Program-made: the position numbers and the translations under genes
Source of the DNA: Bordetella trematum
GTDB taxonomy: Bacteria > Pseudomonadota > Gammaproteobacteria > Burkholderiales > Burkholderiaceae_B
Assembly (NCBI RefSeq): GCF_900078335.1
Contig: NZ_FKBR01000019.1
Location: forward strand, 406,634-470,633
Reading direction: 5' to 3'
Length of the DNA: 64,000 nt
The notes under the pieces: model-generated
What the model saw: only the letters and a program-made list of their open reading frames with translations
What the model was told of the DNA's origin: nothing
Database searches by the model: none
Shown here: positions 9,326 to 17,829 of the stretch, in pieces
How positions within the stretch are numbered: the first letter of the stretch is position 1
How the letters are laid out: every line of letters begins with the position of its first letter

Positions 9326-10302
9326 GGGCGGTCTCCTTGCGCGTTCGGAACGACAGCGGATTTGCGCCGCAGCAGGCGGCGGTAGGTGCTGCGATCGGCC
9401 AGGCTGATCAAGCCGCGCGGCAGGATGATCAGGATGAGCAGCACCAGCAGGCCGAAAACCAGCAGATAGGCGTTGCCCACGCCGCGCAGTAACTCCGGAA
9501 GGAGCGTCACGCCCACTGCGCCCAGGATGGCGCCGATGATGCTGCCTTCGCCGCCGACGACCAGCATGGCCAGAAAAACGATCGAATGCGAGAAGTTGAA
9601 GTCCTCGGGGGAGACAAAGCGGATGTGAAACGCAAACAGGCAGCCGGCTACACCGGCGTAGATGGCCCCCAGCGTGAAGGCCGCGACCTTGACCCGGGTG
9701 ACGGGCAGGCCAGTCATGGCGGCGGCCAGCTCATCGTCGCGCACTGCCATGAAGGCCCGGCCGGCGTGCGAACGACGTATCCGGTTGGCCAGCAACGCAA
9801 GCAAGGCCAGCACCGCCAGGGCGAACCAGTAGAAGCTGCGTTCGGTGTCCAGTGCCAGACCGCCCAGGCTCAGTGCCGGAATGCCCGAAAGGCCATTGGT
9901 TCCGCCGGTCAGTTCCAGCCAGTTGGAGGCCACGATGGTGAAGCTGACGTTCAGCCCCAGCGTAGCCAGCGCCAGGTAATGGCCCTTCAGGCGCAGCAGG
10001 ATGCGACCCGTGCCATAGGCGAACAGCGCCGTGGCCGCGAGCGCGGCCAGAATGGCCAGCCAGGGGTTCCATTGCTGGGCGGTGGTCAGGATGGCTGCCG
10101 CATAGCCTGCCATGCCCATGAACGCGGCATGGGCCAGCGAGATCAGCCCGGCATAGCCGAACACGAAGTTCAGCCCGATGACGGCGATGGCGGAAATGAC
10201 GGCCGTGTTCGCGAGCCGGTTGCCATAGCCCTGGATCGCCAAGGGCAGCAAGGCCGCCAGCAAGAGGGCCAACGAGGCATAGAGCAAAGGGTGCTTCTTC
10301 AT
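9322..10302 (-). CDS. livM: Branched-chain amino acid type ABC transporter, permease LivM
   Basis: This is an inner-membrane permease of 326 residues with about eight to ten hydrophobic segments. The FGYAGLISLAHAAFMGMAGY segment near residue 45 is the LivM family signature. The open frame extends far upstream, but that part is the antisense-like reading of livH. ATG 10302 lies 2 bases after the livH stop and gives the standard length. It pairs with LivH to form the translocation channel. Confidence 0.9.
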   Translation of the reverse strand: MKKHPLLYASLALLLAALLPLAIQGYGNRLANTAVISAIAVIGLNFVFGYAGLISLAHAAFMGMAGYAAAILTTAQQWNPWLAILAALAATALFAYGTGRILLRLKGHYLALATLGLNVSFTIVASNWLELTGGTNGLSGIPALSLGGLALDTERSFYWFALAVLALLALLANRIRRSHAGRAFMAVRDDELAAAMTGLPVTRVKVAAFTLGAIYAGVAGCLFAFHIRFVSPEDFNFSHSIVFLAMLVVGGEGSIIGAILGAVGVTLLPELLRGVGNAYLLVFGLLVLLILIILPRGLISLADRSTYRRLLRRKSAVVPNAQGDRP

Positions 10303-10304
10303 AG

Positions 10305-11180
10305 TCAGCCTCGCTCGGCGATGCGTTCGCCAAAGATGCCCTGTGGCCGCAGCAGCAGGAACAGGATCATGATGCCGAATGCCAGCAGATCCTTGTAGGT
10401 GGACGACAGATAGGCGGCGCCCAGGATCTCTATGAGCCCGACCACCAGGCCTCCGGCGATGGCGCCCGGCACGCTGCCGAAGCCGCCGATGATGGTGGCT
10501 GCAAAGGCCTTGAGGGCGACGGCGTCGCCCATGTTGACGTCGGCGAACCACATTGGCCCGACCAGCAGCCCTGCAAAGCCGGCAAATACCGCCGCCAGCA
10601 CCCAGGCAAAGCCCAGCAGCAGGCGCACAGGCAGGCCCATCAGGCTTGCGGTTTCGACGTCCTGGGCGACTGCCCGCATGGAGCGGCCGATCGATGTTCG
10701 ATGAAGCAAGGCATACAGGCCGGCGATCAGCATCAGGGTGATGCCGATGGTGGCCAGAGCATGGACCGTGATGACACCGCCTGCGATGCTGAGCGTGCCG
10801 TCGCCAAAGGGCGAGGGCACGCGAAACGGCCAGGCGTCCCAGATCAGCAGGGCCGCGTTCTGCATGGCGATGCCGGCGGCGACCGTGCCGATGATCACCG
10901 ACACCACCGGACGGTTCTGCAACGGTAGGTGCACCATCGCGTAAAACAGCAGCCCGAAGGCGGCCATCATGGCGATGGCGGCCGGGTAGGCCACCGCCGC
11001 CGGCCATTCGGCCTGGATCAGTGTGGTCACGCCAAAGAAAGTGCCCAGCATGACGAATTGCCCGGCGGCAAAATTCACCACGCTGGTGGCCGAGTAGACG
11101 ATCACGAAGCCCAGCGCAGCCAGGGCGTAGACGCTGCCCAATGCCACGCCATTGACAAGAAGTTGGATCATTTCCTGCAT
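10305..11180 (-). CDS. livH: Branched-chain amino acid type ABC transporter, permease LivH
   Basis: This is an inner-membrane permease of 291 residues. The N-terminal LLVNGVALGSVYALAALGFVIVY is the family hallmark, and the protein ends with LLLRPQGIFGE, also typical. ATG 11180 is preceded by GGGGAA and gives the family start MQEMIQ; the longer frame to 11216 adds a non-conserved segment. It lies 28 bases after livK. Confidence 0.9.
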   Translation of the reverse strand: MQEMIQLLVNGVALGSVYALAALGFVIVYSATSVVNFAAGQFVMLGTFFGVTTLIQAEWPAAVAYPAAIAMMAAFGLLFYAMVHLPLQNRPVVSVIIGTVAAGIAMQNAALLIWDAWPFRVPSPFGDGTLSIAGGVITVHALATIGITLMLIAGLYALLHRTSIGRSMRAVAQDVETASLMGLPVRLLLGFAWVLAAVFAGFAGLLVGPMWFADVNMGDAVALKAFAATIIGGFGSVPGAIAGGLVVGLIEILGAAYLSSTYKDLLAFGIMILFLLLRPQGIFGERIAERG

Positions 11181-11208
11181 GGCAGTTCCCCGGTTTCGGT
11201 GACCATGT

Positions 11209-12351
11209 TCAGTCAACCTGGATAGCGCGGATGAACTGCATGTCCTTGCTGCCGTCGGCGAACTTCACGACAGCCACGTCATGCACGCCGTTGCCCTGGT
11301 CGTCGAAGCGATAGACGTGCGAGACGCCCGGATAGTCCTTCACCTCGCGCAAGTACTGCTGCAGTTTGGCGGGGTCCGTGCCGACTGCATTCATGGCCTG
11401 GGCCATCAGCATGGCGCCGTCGTAATAGGCTGCGCCGTAGGGGTCGGCATCCATGGAAAAGCGTTGCTTGAAGCGCTCGGCGTAGTGCTTCCCTTTTTCG
11501 GTGGCCGGCAGGTAGGTGTCGATCACGCCCCAGACGTTCTCGAGGTCTCGCGGCGACAGCAACTGCATGGCCGCCGGCACGAAGGCGGCCGAGGAGGCCA
11601 CCACGGGCTGCTTGATGCCGAGCATCTTGATCTGGCGCAGCAGCATGGCGCCATCCTGCGGGTAGACGAAGGCCAGGATGACGTCGGCTCCTTTGTTCTT
11701 CAGACTCAGAATCTGAGCCGACATGTCCTTGTCGTTCTGGCCGTACGCTTCCATGCCAACGGGGGTCAGGCCTTGTTCCTTCAGGAAGGCGGCTGCGGCA
11801 TTGGCTCCACCTTGGCCGAAGTCGTTCTGGATGTAGAGGATGCCGGGCTTGGCCAGTTTGAGATCATCTTTGACGAAGCGGGCCATGGCTACCGCTGCCG
11901 TGCTGTCCTGGGGGCGGATGCGGAACAGCCAGGGATTGCCCAGTTCCGCCACGCTGTCTGCACCGCCCGCATACATGGCGGGCAGTGCGGCCTTGGCTAC
12001 CTCCGGGGCGACGGCCACGTTCTGCGTGCTGTAGCTGGTCAGGAAGGTGAAGGCCGGCTTGTTTTCCTGCACCAGCTTGACGTAGGCGTTGACGGCGGTG
12101 CCGTTGGAGGCCTGGGCATCCTCGAAGACGAACTTCACCGGCTTGCCCTGCACGCCGCCGGCCTTGTTGATGTCGTCCTCGGCCAGTTTGAGGGAGTTGT
12201 AGTACTGCTTTCCCGTTAGGGACAAGGGGCCGGTAAGGGGGGCGGTCGCGCCCACCACGACCTGCTGGGCATGCGCTTGCGCAGCCAGCCCGACGAGCAT
12301 GGCGCCTGCGATACAGCGGCGAAGAAGAAGGGAAAAAGTGTGGTGTGACAT
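11209..12351 (-). CDS. livK: ABC transporter substrate-binding protein, LivK type
   Basis: This is a periplasmic binding protein of 380 residues and the first gene of the operon. The signal peptide covers about residues 1-28 (RR, a hydrophobic core, then AQAHAQ). The mature part begins VVVGATAPLTGPLSLTGKQYYN, the Peripla_BP_6 (Leu/Ile/Val-binding) pattern. ATG 12351 is chosen because the longer frame runs into the promoter region. The ligand is unknown; the operon suggests an amino-acid-like or cyclic amide compound. The leader of about 75 bases contains repeated TTTTCGGTAC elements. Confidence 0.88.
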   Translation of the reverse strand: MSHHTFSLLLRRCIAGAMLVGLAAQAHAQQVVVGATAPLTGPLSLTGKQYYNSLKLAEDDINKAGGVQGKPVKFVFEDAQASNGTAVNAYVKLVQENKPAFTFLTSYSTQNVAVAPEVAKAALPAMYAGGADSVAELGNPWLFRIRPQDSTAAVAMARFVKDDLKLAKPGILYIQNDFGQGGANAAAAFLKEQGLTPVGMEAYGQNDKDMSAQILSLKNKGADVILAFVYPQDGAMLLRQIKMLGIKQPVVASSAAFVPAAMQLLSPRDLENVWGVIDTYLPATEKGKHYAERFKQRFSMDADPYGAAYYDGAMLMAQAMNAVGTDPAKLQQYLREVKDYPGVSHVYRFDDQGNGVHDVAVVKFADGSKDMQFIRAIQVD

Positions 12352-12402
12352 GGTGCGGCGCTCCTGAGAGTGAGGCGGGGCACATTCCCCTGGTTGTTCC
12401 GG

Positions 12403-12432
12403 TTTTCGGTACTTAGTTCTGTTTTTCGGTAC
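12403..12432. promoter_or_regulatory. Paired TTTTCGGTAC direct repeats, probable IclR operator
   Basis: TTTTCGGTAC occurs at 12403-12412 and again at 12423-12432, exactly 20 bases (two helical turns) apart, in the space between divergent livK and the IclR gene. TGTTCCG (about 12394-12400) and CGGAACA (about 12447-12453) flank them as an inverted pair. The repeats lie just downstream of the proposed livK -10, which fits repression. Binding by the adjacent IclR protein is inferred. Confidence 0.55.
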
Positions 12433-12462
12433 ACTATAGAAAACCACGGAACACCGGGGCAA
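12433..12462 (-). promoter_or_regulatory. Putative sigma-70 promoter of the livK operon
   Basis: On the minus strand a -35 TTGCCC (12457-12462) and a -10 TATAGT (12433-12438) are separated by 18 bases. It is the best sigma-70-like pair in the divergent region and places the start about 75 bases before livK. Confidence 0.45.
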
Positions 12463-12521
12463 GGCGGGTTTTCCCGAGATCGTCTGCGCCGCGCCCTACA
12501 ATGCCGGTCAAGGAACCCCAC

Positions 12522-13313
12522 ATGAGCCAAGACTCCCGACTCTCTCCGCTTGAGCGCTACACCCGCATCCTCGAACTGTTGGCGGCCTTTCCTGAAGGAC
12601 TGGCCCTGACCGAGATCACCAAAATGCTGGCATTGCCAAAAACCAGCGTTCATCGTCTGCTGGGCACGATGCAGGAAGCCCGTCTGGCAGATTGCGCCAA
12701 CGGATCGACCTACATTCTGGGTGAGCGCGTCCGGCGCCTGGCCTATGCCGGGGCAGATGCGGGTTGGCTGGGGGCGGTGGTGCAGCCGCACCTGGCGGAC
12801 CTGGCCGCCGAGACGAACGAAACCTGCTACCTGGCGCGCTTGCATGCCGGCCATCGCGTCTCCTCCATCCTTATGGAGGCGCCGGATACGCCGTGGCGGG
12901 GATTCGTGCTGCCGGGCAAGGGAATGGCGCCCCATGCGGCTGCCTCGGCAAAGGCCATCCTGGCCTTTCAATCCGAGGAAGTGATTGCAGCCGCGCTGGC
13001 TGAACCGTTGCCTGTACTCACGGCCAATACCTGCGTGGATGCCGGGCGCATCTTGCAGGAGTACGCTGCGATCCGCGAGCAGGGATACGCCACGTGCATC
13101 GGTGAGATCGATGAGGGGTTGGCTGCACTGGGCGTACCGGTGCGCCTGCCGCGGGTGGGGGTGGTTTACAGCCTGGGCGTCACGGGTCCCTTGCAACGTA
13201 TGTTGGGCAAGGACCTGGCGGCACTGGCGGAGATCATGCAGCGTTATGCCGAGCGGGTGGCACAGGCTTTGGCGGCCGGCTATGTGCGGCACGCCGATGC
13301 GCTGCCGCGTTGA
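12522..13313 (+). CDS. IclR-family transcriptional regulator
   Basis: This protein of 263 residues has an N-terminal winged helix (ILELLAAFPEGLALTEITKML...TSVHRLLGTM, about residues 12-55) and a C-terminal IclR effector domain (GKGMAPHAAASAKAIL and IGEIDEG...ALGVPV). ATG 12522 is preceded by AAGGAA; an in-frame ATG at 12501 has no ribosome site. It is divergent from livK and so is the likely local regulator of the transport/hyuAB operon, with the effector probably a pathway intermediate. Confidence 0.88.
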   Translation: MSQDSRLSPLERYTRILELLAAFPEGLALTEITKMLALPKTSVHRLLGTMQEARLADCANGSTYILGERVRRLAYAGADAGWLGAVVQPHLADLAAETNETCYLARLHAGHRVSSILMEAPDTPWRGFVLPGKGMAPHAAASAKAILAFQSEEVIAAALAEPLPVLTANTCVDAGRILQEYAAIREQGYATCIGEIDEGLAALGVPVRLPRVGVVYSLGVTGPLQRMLGKDLAALAEIMQRYAERVAQALAAGYVRHADALPR

Positions 13314-13319
13314 ATGAGG

Positions 13320-13340
13320 GGCCCGCGTCAGACGCGGGCC
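13320..13340. terminator. Hairpin between convergent IclR and TAXI genes
   Basis: GGCCCGCGTC (13320-13329) and GACGCGGGCC (13331-13340) are perfect complements, so the folded stem is about 8 bp with a TCAGA loop. It lies in the 34-base gap between two convergent stop codons and has no clear T-tract. Confidence 0.5.
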
Positions 13341-13347
13341 GGCTGAG

Positions 13348-14856
13348 TTACGGCAAGATGGCGCTGGGCGTCGGGGCGCTGATCAGTTTCTGGAGGGCTT
13401 CCAGTGCGCCGTCGTGCATGGGCACGCTCAGGCCGACCAGGGCATTGACGGGCGAAACCTGCGCGCCCTGGGCCGAGCCGGCGGCCAGCATGTCCTGGCC
13501 TCTGCGATAGATGACATTGACCACGTGCGCGGCCTCGTCGCGGGTGAGGTCGGCGGTGGTCACCAACAGGGCGGCCATGCCCACGGTGGGGATGGCCTGC
13601 GGTTGGTTGGGATAGGCGCCGGCCGGAATGTCCAGCGCCAGCAGCACCGGGTTGGCCTGTGCCAGCGTGGCGATGGCGCTGCGCTCCAGCGGCACCAGTT
13701 TCAGCCCGGCCTGGGCGAGCGCGGCGCGCAGCGGCGTGGCAGGAATGCCGATCACCTGGGCGACGGCGTCCACGGCGCCTTCGTTCAGCAGGGGCAGGGC
13801 GGCTGCGGCCGGGGTGTCGTTCACGGTGTAGTCCCGGCCGGCCTGCAGGCCGTGCGCGGCAAGCACGGTTTCGAGCGTATTGCGCACAGCCGAGTCGAGC
13901 GGGCCCAGGGCAATTCGTTTGCCCCGCAGATCCTGCACGCTGGCGACGCCATCGTCCTGGCGCGCCACGATATGCACCAGCTCGGGGTAGAGGCTGCCCA
14001 GCGCCCGCAGGCCGGTGAATGGTCCCTGGTTGGCGAAGGGGCCGGTGCCGTCGTAGGCCTGGCCGGCGGTGTCGGCCTGGGCCAGTGCGGCCACGGCGGC
14101 GCCATTGCGCAGCATGGCGATGTTGTCGACGCTGCCTTCGGTCAGCAGGGGAATCACGCGCACCTGTTCGTTGCGGGCGACCTGCGCCAGGGCCTGCCCG
14201 AAGGCCAGGTACTCACCCTTGTCGGGGCCGGCGGCCAGCGGGTAGCCGTTCTGCAGGCGCGCCAGGCGTCCATTGATGCGGGCCACCGAGCGCTCCAGCT
14301 CCTGTTGCACGACGCGTTGCGCGGTGCTGGATGCGCTGTAGGGAACCGAGCGGGTGATCTGCTCCAGGGACTCCAGCAACTGGCGCGTCACCGGGGCGGG
14401 CGCGCCGTCCTCCAAAGCCGGCGCCTGGGCAGCGCGAAACGCCGCCGGGGTGACCAGGGTCCAGTTGCCATCCTGCTGGCGGTAGATGGCGCTGCCGTGC
14501 GCAATGATTTCGTCGCCGGCGGCGTTGCCGCCGGATTTCACGCCGCGGATGCTGCGCGGTCCGGCGCCCAGCAGGGTTACCAGGGAGGCGGCGCCCGGCT
14601 GGTCCCAGGCACCCAGCGTGATGGGCTTGTTCACGCGCAGCACCAGGTCGTAATAGACCACCCGGCGGGTTTCGCCGGCCGGCGCGCCGCTGTCGGCGGC
14701 CGAGCCCATGCGGCGCAACTCGACGATGTCAAAGGGTTGGCCGCCATAGGCGGCATCCAGCTGCCGGGCGACGTCCTGGCGCAGCGCCTCGGCGTCGGGC
14801 GCGCGGCCGCAGGCCGCCAGCAGCAGGCAGAAAGCGAGAGTCAGCCAGCGGAACAT
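13348..14856 (-). CDS. TAXI-family solute-binding lipoprotein
   Basis: This is a periplasmic solute-binding protein of the TAXI (TRAP-associated) family, 502 residues. A lipobox LLAAC sets Cys16 as the lipidation site, so it is probably membrane-anchored. An extra N-terminal domain of about 180 residues precedes the TAXI domain (VRVIPLLTEGSVDNIAMLRNGAAVAALAQADTA and VQDLRGKRIALGPLDSAVRNT segments). No TRAP membrane subunit follows; instead the gene starts 2 bases after a GltS-type symporter, an unusual pairing. The ligand is unknown. Confidence 0.8.
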   Translation of the reverse strand: MFRWLTLAFCLLLAACGRAPDAEALRQDVARQLDAAYGGQPFDIVELRRMGSAADSGAPAGETRRVVYYDLVLRVNKPITLGAWDQPGAASLVTLLGAGPRSIRGVKSGGNAAGDEIIAHGSAIYRQQDGNWTLVTPAAFRAAQAPALEDGAPAPVTRQLLESLEQITRSVPYSASSTAQRVVQQELERSVARINGRLARLQNGYPLAAGPDKGEYLAFGQALAQVARNEQVRVIPLLTEGSVDNIAMLRNGAAVAALAQADTAGQAYDGTGPFANQGPFTGLRALGSLYPELVHIVARQDDGVASVQDLRGKRIALGPLDSAVRNTLETVLAAHGLQAGRDYTVNDTPAAAALPLLNEGAVDAVAQVIGIPATPLRAALAQAGLKLVPLERSAIATLAQANPVLLALDIPAGAYPNQPQAIPTVGMAALLVTTADLTRDEAAHVVNVIYRRGQDMLAAGSAQGAQVSPVNALVGLSVPMHDGALEALQKLISAPTPSAILP

Positions 14857-14858
14857 GA

Positions 14859-16061
14859 TTACATCCCTCCCACGAAGGGCAAGGCGATGAAGGACGTCAG
14901 TACGATCACGTTGAGGATGTCCACCAGAAAGGCGCCGGTGACCGGCACCACGATAAAGGCTTCGGGTGCCGGGCCGTGGCGTCGGGTGAGGGCCTGCATG
15001 TTGGCGATGGCCGTGGCGGTGGCGCCCAGGCCGAAGCCGCAGAAGGCGGCCGAAATGACCGCGCCTTCGTAGTCGCGCTTGAGCACGCGAAACACCACCC
15101 AGGCCGAATACAGCGCGCAGACCAGCGCCTGCACTGCCAGCATCAGGGCCAGCGGGCCGGCCAGGCTGATGACGCTGGAGAGGTCCATGGTCATCATGGT
15201 CAGGCCCAGGAACAGCGACAGCGCGATCGAGCCGACGATGTCGGTGACCCGGTCATTGAGGTGAAAGCCCACTTTGGGGCCGAGGTTGCGGATCAGGATG
15301 CCGGTGGCCAGGCACCACAGGAAGTTGGGCAGGCTGATCGGCGCATTCTCGACCAGACCGGCCAGGTAAGAGCCTGCCACCAGCGTCACGAAAACCGCCG
15401 TCAACGACGTGATGAAAGCCGTGGTGTCGGGCGCTTCGGCGGCGACCTCGGCCGCCTGTTGCGGCTGGGCGTTGCGGGTTCGGGCGCCCGCAGCCAGCGT
15501 GTTGCGCTTGATCAGCCACTCGCCGACCGGCCCGCCCAGGACCCCGCCCAGCACCAGGCCGATGGTCGAGGCCGTCATGGCCAGCGCCATCACATCCTGG
15601 ATGTTGTTGATGTCGGCGAAACGCGCCGCGTAGGCCGCGCCGGTGCCGTGGCCGCCCAGCAGCGTGATGCTGCCGCCGATCAGGCCCATCAGGGGATGCA
15701 GGTCCAGCAGCCATGCCAGGCCCAGCCCGACGGCATTCTGCAGGATCAGATAGGGCACCAGCACCAGCAGCAGGCCGATCAGTCTGGGGCCGCCGCGCGC
15801 CAGCAGTTTCAGGTTGGCAGTCAGGCCCACGCAGCCGAAGAAGATCAGCAGCAAGGTGGGCCGGATGGTGGTTTCCAGGGCGACCTGCACGTTGCCCCAG
15901 GCGGCCAGCATCGTGGCCAGCACGGAAAACAGCAGGCCGCCGACGATCGGCACGGGGATGCTGTAGCGCTCCAGCAGGCTCACGCGGGTCGTCAAGACCC
16001 GGCCGACGACCAGCACCAGGCAACAAGCGAGTAAGGACTGAACAGCAGAAAGGGACATCAT
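14859..16061 (-). CDS. gltS: Sodium/glutamate symporter, GltS family
   Basis: This is an inner-membrane sodium-coupled symporter of 400 residues with about ten to twelve hydrophobic segments. GGSITLLGGHGTGAAY near residues 130-145 and the second-half AAFCGFGLGATATAIANM are the paired inverted-repeat signatures of GltS. It is the first gene of a two-gene operon with the TAXI lipoprotein. Glutamate transport is the family function; the companion binding protein may mean a different dicarboxylate-like ligand. Confidence 0.87.
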   Translation of the reverse strand: MMSLSAVQSLLACCLVLVVGRVLTTRVSLLERYSIPVPIVGGLLFSVLATMLAAWGNVQVALETTIRPTLLLIFFGCVGLTANLKLLARGGPRLIGLLLVLVPYLILQNAVGLGLAWLLDLHPLMGLIGGSITLLGGHGTGAAYAARFADINNIQDVMALAMTASTIGLVLGGVLGGPVGEWLIKRNTLAAGARTRNAQPQQAAEVAAEAPDTTAFITSLTAVFVTLVAGSYLAGLVENAPISLPNFLWCLATGILIRNLGPKVGFHLNDRVTDIVGSIALSLFLGLTMMTMDLSSVISLAGPLALMLAVQALVCALYSAWVVFRVLKRDYEGAVISAAFCGFGLGATATAIANMQALTRRHGPAPEAFIVVPVTGAFLVDILNVIVLTSFIALPFVGGM

Positions 16062-16176
16062 GCGAGCCTTGGATCTGTCCGGAGCGGCGAAACGGAGGGG
16101 AGCGGCCAGACGCCGGATCGGCTGGCCATGGTGCGGCGCGCACCCGGCGGTATTGTGGTCTGAGTGACGCGCCCGC

Positions 16177-16977
16177 TCAAGGGGAACGCGCGCCGGCGTT
16201 GCGGCGTTGCTGCGCCTGGAGGGTCTGCATGGTGTCCAGCAGCCCCTCCAGGGTCCGCGCGAAAGACTCGGCGGGTGCGTCGGGGGTGTCGGCCTGAGCC
16301 AGCATGAAACTCAGGCCGGCGGCCAGCGCCGGGTGGCTCCGCCGGCAGTGGTCGGCATAGTCTTGCAGGGTCTGGGGCCAGCCGGGCTCATCGCCGGCGC
16401 ACAGGATATGGGTGGCGCGGATCCATTGGCGGGCTGCCTGTTTCTGCAGCGCGGCGTCGCCGCCTGCTCGCCGTATCCTTGTGGCCAGCGATCGAAGTGC
16501 GGCGTCGTAACCCTCGTTGACCGCCAGGGCGATGTCGCGCGACGGCGTGAAAGGCGCAATGCGCGCAGCCAGGTCCGGGCCGGCGATGCAGCGGCAATGG
16601 TGCTTGAGCCAGTATCCCCAGCTCAGGCGGTGGGCCGGCGCCAGGGCGGTGGCGGCGTCGCCCAGGTCGATATCCACCTTGGTCACGATCCCGGCACAGC
16701 GGGTCTGCAGATCCGCCCGCAGCGCGTCGATCTGCGCCTGTTGCGCCGGCGTGGCAGGCGTGTGCAGCAGCAGGCATAGATCCAGGTCGGATTGCCCGAC
16801 GCGGGCGGTGCCGCGCGCTACGCTGCCGTACACATAGAGGCTGTGAATCGAGGGCCCCAGTGCTTGCTGCAGGGTGTCGCCCGCCGTCTTCAGCAGGCAG
16901 TCGAAGGGAGCCGGGACAGGGGTGTCGGGAAGCTGGGCGATACGGCCTTGCGCATCGACGCCGCGGGGTTGTGGCAT
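16177..16977 (-). CDS. AadA-like nucleotidyltransferase domain protein
   Basis: The 266-residue protein has the nucleotidyltransferase core (LYVYGSVARG...GQSDLDLCLLL, about residues 43-67) with the GS..RG and DxD pattern. A helical C-terminal half (RQWIRATHILCAGDE, AADTPDAPAESFARTLEG-like region) follows, as in aminoglycoside (3'')-adenylyltransferases. The frame is open much further upstream, but that part is antisense to the GNAT and Bug genes, so ATG 16977 is the start. The gene is divergent from the GNAT gene. It is probably a chromosomal house-type member; actual drug modification is unproven. Confidence 0.7.
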   Translation of the reverse strand: MPQPRGVDAQGRIAQLPDTPVPAPFDCLLKTAGDTLQQALGPSIHSLYVYGSVARGTARVGQSDLDLCLLLHTPATPAQQAQIDALRADLQTRCAGIVTKVDIDLGDAATALAPAHRLSWGYWLKHHCRCIAGPDLAARIAPFTPSRDIALAVNEGYDAALRSLATRIRRAGGDAALQKQAARQWIRATHILCAGDEPGWPQTLQDYADHCRRSHPALAAGLSFMLAQADTPDAPAESFARTLEGLLDTMQTLQAQQRRNAGARSP

Positions 16978-17091
16978 GGGACGACAGCGAAGAAAGGTCA
17001 GGCCTGAGCATAGCAACAGCTTGCCGGCAGGTGCAGATTGACAGCCTCTGCTGCGGCTGGAGAAAATGCCAGGGTCGTTCCGGAGTGATTG

Positions 17092-17637
17092 ATGACCGCA
17101 AGTTCCACCGCAGGGGTACGCCTGATCGACTGCACCGAAGCCGGGCACTCGGCCGAGATCCTGGCCATCCTCAACGACGCCATCCTCCATTCGACGGCCA
17201 TCTACGACTACGCGCCCCGGCCTGCCGAAGCCATGATCGACTGGTTCGCCGCCAAGCGGGCGGGCGGGCATCCGGTCGTGGGCGCGGTCGATGCGCAAGG
17301 CCGCCTGCTGGGGTTCGCCACCTGGGGCGCCTTTCGTGCCCATGCCGCCTACCAGTACACCGTCGAGCACAGCATCTATGTTCATCCCGAAGAACGGGGC
17401 CGGGGCCTGGGCGGCCTGCTGCTGCGCACCTTGATCGCACGTGCGCGCCAGGCGCAGCGACATGTGATGATCGGTTGCATCGATACCGCCAACCAGCGCA
17501 GTATCGCCCTGCATGAGCAGGCGGGCTTCACCCATGCCGGCACCGTGCGCCAGGTGGGATTCAAGTTCGGTCGCTGGCTCGATGCGGCTTTCTATCAATT
17601 GGTGCTGGACACGCCGCGGGATCCCCGCCAGGCCTGA
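17092..17637 (+). CDS. GNAT-family N-acetyltransferase (phosphinothricin acetyltransferase-like)
   Basis: This is a cytoplasmic acetyl-CoA-dependent N-acetyltransferase of 181 residues. The acetyl-CoA loop (ERGRGLGGLLLRTL, about 101-114) and the C-terminal IALHEQAGFTHAGTVRQVGFKFGRW are the pattern of the PAT/YwnH group, whose members acetylate phosphinothricin, methionine sulfoximine or similar amino-acid analogues. The start is ATG 17092 with GGAG seven bases before it; the TTG one codon earlier is not needed. It is a single gene. Confidence 0.82.
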   Translation: MTASSTAGVRLIDCTEAGHSAEILAILNDAILHSTAIYDYAPRPAEAMIDWFAAKRAGGHPVVGAVDAQGRLLGFATWGAFRAHAAYQYTVEHSIYVHPEERGRGLGGLLLRTLIARARQAQRHVMIGCIDTANQRSIALHEQAGFTHAGTVRQVGFKFGRWLDAAFYQLVLDTPRDPRQA

Positions 17638-17829
17638 GCCCGGGGGCGTGGCCGGACAGTGCCGGCGTTTGCACGTATCATGTGGGCCGGGTCTGGCGGC
17701 CCGAACTACCCCCTTGCAGCGCCTGTGGCGGCCGGATGCGGCCGGGGCGCGTCGCGAGCGGAGCAGGGCAGCCCACAAGGCGCGCCATGCGCCGCCGCAA
17801 GCCCTTCCTCTCTTTTTCTTCGACGTGTC

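Noticed and set aside
9322..11007. A 561-codon frame that includes livM but extends far upstream.
   Set aside because: The upstream half overlaps the whole livH gene in another frame and has no family sequence; the LivM start at 10302 has the normal length.
16177..16977. Acquired streptomycin-resistance gene on a mobile cassette.
   Set aside because: There is no integrase, attC site or composition shift around it; it looks like a resident member of the nucleotidyltransferase family.
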